10,793 bases of DNA from Eimeria necatrix (taxonomy: Eukaryota > Apicomplexa > Conoidasida > Eucoccidiorida > Eimeriidae). The notes under the pieces were generated by a model. It had not been told where the DNA came from. It worked only from the letters and a program-made list of their open reading frames with translations, and searched no databases. Shown here one piece after another: positions 7,083 to 10,793 of the stretch (the first letter of the stretch is position 1; every line of letters begins with the position of its first letter). The stretch is taken from positions 5,001-15,793 of the forward strand of contig NW_013654628.1 of assembly GCF_000499385.1 (NCBI RefSeq), given 5' to 3'. The position numbers and the translations under genes are program-made.

Positions 7083-7670
7083 CTGGGGGGGCTGCCGACG
7101 GGGGACGAAGGGAATGCCCCGAGAGCAGCAGCAAAAGGAAAAGAAAAAGAAGCAGCAAAAACTCAAATGGCCGCAGCAGCAGCAAGAAGACGCGGAGAGA
7201 GCTGCGGGAGGGGCCCCAGAGTGAGGGAGGCGCAGCAGCAGGAATCTTTTGCTGCAGTGCTTTGATTTTTAAAATTCTTTTTTGGGAATTCAATTAAACA
7301 AGATAAAACCTTCTTTGCTGCCACAAGGGCTTCCTGCTGCTGCTGCTGGCTGCCCGCTGCTGCTGCTGCTGCTGCTGCTGCCAGCGCAGCATGCACCGCC
7401 GTCGCAGTCTGCGGCTGAAGGGGCTCTTTGGCAGCAAATTGCAATGAAAATGGTTTATTTTCAAAATAAATAAAAACTAAATATGTTTTTTGAGATAAAA
7501 CGCCGAAATGTGCAAAGATCGGCGGCTGTTGGCGGCGGTTTTGTTCAAATTGGCGCTCTTTTGCAAAATCCGCAAAGACGCGCTGCACTGGGGGCTGCTC
7601 GCGGGCCGGAGGCGCTAAAAAGGGAAAATAATTATATTTTTATAATTAATTTTAAATAACAATTCGAAAA
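6828..7670. other. Upstream region of the minus-strand gene
   Basis: From the gene outward there are CTG and CAG arrays (6836-7080), a purine-rich stretch (7130-7200), then AT-richer blocks at 7262-7310, 7440-7500 and 7620-7670. The minus frame used by the gene stays open to 7268 without an ATG, so this part may be 5' UTR. One minus frame at 7163-7588 reads partly like protein (FADFAKERQFEQNRRQQPPI) but opens at GTG. No RNA gene or clear regulatory motif was found. Confidence 0.4.
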
Positions 7671-7883
7671 ATGCGCGAAAAGGGCCTTTTAAGAGCTGTT
7701 CGGGCTGCAGCAGCAGCTGCTGCTGCTGCTGCCGCTGCAGCGCCGCCGGCGAAAGCCCCCAGGGTCACTTCTGCTGCTCCTTTTGCTGCTGCCCAGCAGC
7801 ACAGCAGCAGCAGCAGGCGGCTGGCTGCGGGGAGAGCAGCAGCAGCAGCTGTGCTGCAGCACAAAGGCTGCAGCAGCCAATAG
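7671..7883 (+). CDS. Doubtful small Ala-rich ORF
   Basis: ATG with A at -3 right after an AT-rich block. It encodes 70 residues: MREKGLLRAVR, about 13 Ala, PPAKAPRVTSAAP, then Ser- and Ala-rich sequence. It avoids Leu and Cys runs. A minus frame over the same bases (7975-7652, opening at TTG) also has a protein-like stretch (FFPIEDSGAAGNYWLLQP). Neither shows a domain. Confidence 0.18.
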   Translation: MREKGLLRAVRAAAAAAAAAAAAAPPAKAPRVTSAAPFAAAQQHSSSSRRLAAGRAAAAAVLQHKGCSSQ

Positions 7884-7982
7884 TTGCCTGCAGCCCCACT
7901 GTCTTCTATGGGAAAGAAGCTGCTGCTGCAGCTGCGAGCTGCTGCAGCAGCTGCCGAGTTGCTGCTGCAGCGCAAAGTCGGA

Positions 7983-8018
7983 AGCTAGCTGCTGCAGTAG
8001 CTGCTGCAGCAGCTAGCT
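7983..8018. repeat. 36-bp near-perfect palindrome with AGCTAGCT ends
   Basis: The segment starts and ends with AGCTAGCT and equals its own reverse complement except at one symmetric pair of positions. It is embedded in CAGCAGCTGCTG mosaic that continues to about 8045. Confidence 0.75.
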
Positions 8019-8166
8019 GCTGCTGCAGCAGCTGCTGCAGCAGCTGGCGAGTTGGCCCGCGCTGCAGCTGCAGCCAAGTCTAGGAGTGATGGATTCCACA
8101 CTTCATTCTTCTGTTATATTTTAATTTGTAGTTTTGTTTTTATATTCCTTTATTATTATTGAGGGT

Positions 8167-8346
8167 CTATTTAATATATAAATATATATATAAATATATT
8201 ATAAATAAATATATATATAAATATATATATAAATATATATATATATATATGTATATGAGTAGCTCTACTAAAGATATATAAAAGTATAGCAAACAAATAT
8301 ATATATATATTTATTATTTATTTATTTATTTATTTGTTTATTTATT
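8167..8346. repeat. AT microsatellite tract (ATATATAA, TTTA)
   Basis: Alternating (AT)n and TATAAATA runs, then a (TTTA)n tract at about 8310-8346. A short non-repetitive piece (about 8250-8290) separates them. No gene was seen from 8050 to 8400. Confidence 0.9.
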
Positions 8347-8403
8347 TGTTTATAGTTGTAAAAGTGTCTGAATATCTGAAGAGTGTGGCGGTCAGCTTGC
8401 AGC

Positions 8404-8427
8404 GTTGAGGTGTACGTACACCTCAAC
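8404..8427. promoter_or_regulatory. Perfect 24-bp palindrome, GTGTACGTACAC core
   Basis: Bases 8404-8415 (GTTGAGGTGTAC) are the exact reverse complement of 8416-8427. The core is shared with seven other sites in the window. Form and recurrence suggest a symmetric protein-binding site or a cruciform; function is inferred only. Confidence 0.6.
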
Positions 8428-8457
8428 TCTGCGCTGCTGCTGCTGCGGCTTACCTGC

Positions 8458-8471
8458 GGTGTACGTACACC
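8458..8471. promoter_or_regulatory. Palindrome GGTGTACGTACACC
   Basis: A 14-bp perfect palindrome, centre to centre 49 bp from the preceding one. It has the same core with different flanks beyond the GG/CC. Confidence 0.6.
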
Positions 8472-8764
8472 CGAGAGAGTGTAAGAGGGTTTTAGTGGAT
8501 TTTTGCAAAATAGGAGCAGCAAAGTGAACTTCTTTTTTTGAAATTAAACTTAACCTGCTGCTGCTGCTTCTATTTGCTGAAGTGGGGTTAAGTGAATTAA
8601 ATTTTATTTAATTTCATTTTCTATTTTTGAATCCAAAGACAACGCAGTGGCCCCGAGCTGCTATTCTAGCTGAAGTGCTTTGCTGCTGCAGCGCAGCAGT
8701 GCAGCAGCAGCTTGCTGCAGCAGCAAATGCGATTTTCTTTTCTGCTGCTGCTGCTTTGCAGCGT

Positions 8765-8801
8765 CGGTGTACGTACACCGCTGTTGCGGTGTACGTACAC
8801 C
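8765..8801. promoter_or_regulatory. Paired palindromes CGGTGTACGTACACCG
   Basis: Two perfect copies lie at 8765-8780 (16 bp) and 8788-8801 (14 bp), centres 22 bp apart, or about two helical turns. That spacing would place both on the same DNA face. Confidence 0.6.
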
Positions 8802-8968
8802 CCAAGTGTGCTCTGCTGCAAGGCCTCATTTTGCTGAAACTCTTTAATGGAGTTTTTCGGATTTGAAGAAACATTTGCAAAATAAATGCCATTTAAGGGG
8901 CCTTTTGCATTTCTGCTGCCCCGCTGCTGCTCCTTTCTGTGCTGCTGCAGCTCGTATTCAGTTGTGCT

Positions 8969-9015
8969 GCGCTGCTGCTGCGCTGCTGCTGCGCTGCTGC
9001 TGCGCTGCTGCTGCG
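8969..9015. repeat. 11-bp minisatellite GCGCTGCTGCT
   Basis: GCG recurs at 8969, 8980, 8991, 9002 and 9013, an exact 11-bp period made of three CTG-like triplets short by one base. Because 11 is not a multiple of three, every open frame cycles through all three readings and repeats as an 11-residue peptide (RCCCAAAALLL on the plus strand). Confidence 0.92.
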
Positions 9016-9074
9016 CTGCTGCGCCGCTCCTCTTGCTGCAGAAGCCGCTGCTGGTGGCTTCGCAGGATTTCGGA

Positions 9075-9106
<32 letters not shown>

Positions 9107-9308
9107 AGTTTGTCGGGAAAGCCCTTGGGCGGGAGCCGCTGCGACTCAGCAGCAAAGTGGAATTGCTGCCATTGCAGCATTAATGGCAAAGTTGCTGCGG
9201 GCGGAGGCGCAGCAGCAGCAGCAGCAAAGACAAGGAGGCCTGGGCAGTGTGGGGGCTGCTGCAGCAGGCGGGCGGGGGCGTCGGGAGCTGCTTTTTTGGG
9301 ATTTTGAA

Positions 9309-9320
9309 GTGTACTTACAC
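9309..9320. promoter_or_regulatory. Degenerate copy GTGTACTTACAC
   Basis: Matches the eight-copy GTGTNNNTACAC pattern, with one base breaking the perfect symmetry. It lies in sequence with no supported gene. Confidence 0.45.
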
Positions 9321-9397
9321 TGGAAAATGTGATTTAAAAGGAAAAGTTGGTCGAAGTTGCGAAAAAGAAAAGCAAAAAGTGGAAAGAGTCGATCGCG

Positions 9398-9414
9398 GGC
9401 TGAGTCGCTCAGCC
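9398..9414. repeat. Small hairpin GGCTGAG-TCG-CTCAGCC
   Basis: A perfect 7-bp stem with a 3-nt loop in sequence not otherwise repetitive. Isolated short stems like this also occur by chance. Confidence 0.5.
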
Positions 9415-9754
9415 AGTGGTCTGCTGCTGACTTGCAAAGGCGCAGCAGGGGGCTCTGGCGAGTTGCACACTGGCTACACATTTGTTTTCTTTTTCGCTTT
9501 TTTCCTTCGAAATAAAGGAAATAAATGCGGAGTTTTTGGCCTTTTAAAGGGGCTGTTGGGGCGCGGGAAGTCGCGGAATCGCGGGAGGAATCGGGATGTT
9601 GAATGGGTGCTGCTGCGGTTCCTCCAGCTGGTTTCGACTCCGTAGATCTCGCGGAGGCTCTTTTTCGAGTTCGAGGCTGTTGTCTTTCGAAAAAAAATGA
9701 AATTCTCTTGACTTTCGAGACGCGGATCCTTCCGTGTTTCTGGAAACTGAAGAA

Positions 9755-9784
9755 GAAGTGGCGCGCCAGCTTGCGCGCCACTTC
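9755..9784. repeat. GC-rich hairpin, 12-bp perfect stem
   Basis: GAAGTGGCGCGC and GCGCGCCACTTC flank a 6-nt loop (CAGCTT). Six bases further on lies a copy of GTGTNNNTACAC (9791-9802), so the two form a compact structured element. Frames read through it look like protein on both strands (EEVARQLARHF/EEVARKLARHF), a direct result of the symmetry. Confidence 0.75.
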
Positions 9785-9790
9785 CTCGAG

Positions 9791-9802
9791 GTGTCTGTAC
9801 AC
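9791..9802. promoter_or_regulatory. Copy GTGTCTGTACAC beside the hairpin
   Basis: Identical over 12 bases to the copy at 3212-3223 and flanked by GG...CC-type bases like the perfect palindromes. Confidence 0.45.
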
Positions 9803-9804
9803 CC

Positions 9805-10148
9805 GAGTCGCTTTCGCGCTTTCCCGCGTCGCGCCTTCGCCTCGCCTTCACTAAACATCTTTTGCCTTTCTCGCCGGCGACAAGTGGCTTTTTTACTGTT
9901 TTTCATCTCAAGTGGCGCTGCTGCGCTGCGCAGCAGCTCGGATTCCAGCAACGCGGGTCACTGCGCTGCTTCCGACTTCTCCGTTTTTTGCAACTGCCTT
10001 TCCGCGCTGAGTCCTTCTCCTCCGCCCTAGACGCAAAGACACAGTTGCCTGCAAGCCGAAGCCCCCGGCCGCCCTCCGCGTCGGCAGCAGCAGCAGCAGC
10101 AGCAGCGGGAGCCGACAGCAGCAGCAGCCCCGGGGAGCCGACAGCAGC

Positions 10149-10182
<34 letters not shown>

Positions 10183-10336
10183 GCGCGCGGGTGTTTGCTG
10201 GCCTGCTGCTGCAGCTCCGCGCCTCCCTCGAGCTCCCGGAAGCCCCTCCGTCTCTGAAACTTCTTTTGTTTCTTTTGCTTCTTTTGAGATCTCCGAAGTT
10301 CCCAAGTGTCTTCGAAATAATTTTTTTCTTTTCAAA
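9805..10336. other. Gene-free stretch upstream of the 10337 ORF
   Basis: Mixed GC-rich sequence, then CAG arrays at about 10084-10110 and 10141-10182 with a short repeat of GAGCCGACAGCAGC. A pyrimidine-rich leader (TTTCTTTTGCTTCTTTTGAG, then AATAATTTTTTTCTTTTC) directly precedes the ATG at 10337. A minus frame from 9906 (ATG, basic, about 120 codons) was not accepted because it runs through the hairpin and palindrome. Confidence 0.4.
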
Positions 10337-10421
10337 ATGCCTCTGGGGCTGCTGGCGGACGCGGAGGTCCAGTCGGCTCCTCCGGAGCTGTTCCATTTGC
10401 GGCGCGAAGTGGCCGAGGGGG

Positions 10422-10472
<51 letters not shown>

Positions 10473-10546
10473 AGGATAGGGAGTTCATAGAGGCAGCAGC
10501 TGCGGTGCTGCAGCAAGACCACGAGGCCGCTTGTCTGTCATTCTGA
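10337..10546 (+). CDS. Small protein or first exon, Ser-run, unknown
   Basis: ATG in a good context (CAAAATGCC, A at -3) after a pyrimidine-rich leader. Its 69 residues are MPLGLLADAEVQSAPPELFH, LRREVAEGA, a Ser run of about 15 encoded by AGC, RKDREFIEAAAAVLQQDHEA and ACLSF, ending in TGA. The non-repeat parts have ordinary, charged, helix-prone composition, unlike chance frames in this DNA. The CAG array runs in the sense direction, as in the Cgi121 gene. No family was recognised. At 69 residues it may be complete or only an N-terminal exon. No clear GTRAGT donor was seen before the stop; an AAGGTTTGT near 10668 lies beyond it. Confidence 0.5.
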
Positions 10547-10568
10547 GTCGCTGCTGGCTGCTCCTGCT

Positions 10569-10596
10569 GCTGCGCCTTGCTGCTGCTGCTGCTGCG

Positions 10597-10636
<40 letters not shown>
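10569..10636. repeat. CTG arrays with GCGCCTTG interruptions
   Basis: (CTG)n blocks separated by GCGCCTTG at two places, the last block being about 13 units. The following 10637-10762 is unique GT-rich sequence in which no gene was placed. Confidence 0.85.
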
Positions 10637-10639
<3 letters not shown>

Positions 10640-10765
10640 GTGTGCTGCTGCTGGGGGCGAAGCTGGAAGGTTTGTGGGTTTGTTGGGCGTTGTGTGTGCA
10701 GTCACAGCTCGTTACCGGGAGGCGTCTTGGGGTCCTTTGGCGCCGACTGTGGGGTCTGCGGAGTT

Positions 10766-10793
10766 TGCTGCTGCTGCTGCTGCTGCTGCTGCT
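10766..10793. repeat. (CTG)n array cut by the window end
   Basis: At least nine triplets run off the right edge. The reading frame and host gene are unknown. Confidence 0.9.

Noticed and set aside
6289..7293. 334-codon minus frame overlapping the proposed gene
   Set aside because: It opens at TTG and carries Cys and Leu runs. The neighbouring frame has a good ATG, ordinary spacer sequence and a phase-consistent intron.
7535..7560. T-loop-like GTTCAAAT suggesting a tRNA
   Set aside because: No acceptor, D or anticodon stems could be paired around it.
8614..8892. Minus ORF of 92 codons with ATG at 8892
   Set aside because: A fifth of it is the translation of two tandem perfect palindromes (GCTYTATAVYVHRR), which makes coding unlikely.
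8886..9332. Plus ORF of 148 codons starting at an ATG
   Set aside because: It runs through the 11-bp minisatellite as alternating Cys, Ala and Leu runs and ends in the GTGTACTTACAC element. No domain.
9544..9908. Basic minus ORF from ATG near 9906
   Set aside because: It crosses the 12-bp hairpin and the palindrome and shows no family resemblance. The protein-like look partly reflects the inverted repeat.

Overview
The window looks like nuclear DNA of an Eimeria-type coccidian (apicomplexan). The evidence is the mass of CAG/CTG triplet arrays on both strands, proteins carrying long Ala, Gln and Ser runs, an interstitial run of telomere-type CCCTAAA units, AT-rich microsatellites and introns with GTGAGT/TTAG borders. 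It is typical of the repeat-rich segments known from Eimeria chromosomes. No rRNA, tRNA, CRISPR or transposase was recognised.

Layout. 1-1680: mosaic of (CTG)n and (CAG)n with only weak coding traces on both strands. 1683-1735: short AT-rich block, possibly a promoter. 1904-3121 (+): the one gene recognised with confidence, a single-exon homologue of Cgi121/TPRKB, a KEOPS subunit of the tRNA t6A pathway. Its core is split by Q, S, S/N and A runs that roughly double its length. 3122-4257: repeat mosaic with 12-bp and 42/57-bp minisatellites and a 39-bp-stem hairpin. 4258-4295: interstitial telomeric repeat. 4296-5015: strongly AT-rich, purine-biased DNA with an internal duplication. 5110-6827 (-): a probable two-exon low-complexity protein of unknown function; its 347-nt intron is phase-consistent. 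6828-8100: upstream DNA and CAG/CTG mosaic. 8100-8350: AT microsatellites. 8404-9803: a field of palindromes built on GTGTACGTACAC, together with an 11-bp minisatellite and a GC-rich hairpin. 10337-10546 (+): a small ORF with a good start context, unidentified. 10550-10793: CTG arrays.

Apart from Cgi121, gene functions cannot be read from the sequence. The genes show no obvious functional link, as expected for monocistronic apicomplexan genes. The observations most worth following are the recurrent GTGTNNNTACAC palindrome (eight copies), the long hairpin at 3766-3859, the heavily expanded Cgi121, and the apparent rule that expressed arrays are read as Q, S or A but not as long Leu or Cys runs. 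Any start that would be GTG or TTG was discounted because this is a eukaryotic nuclear sequence.
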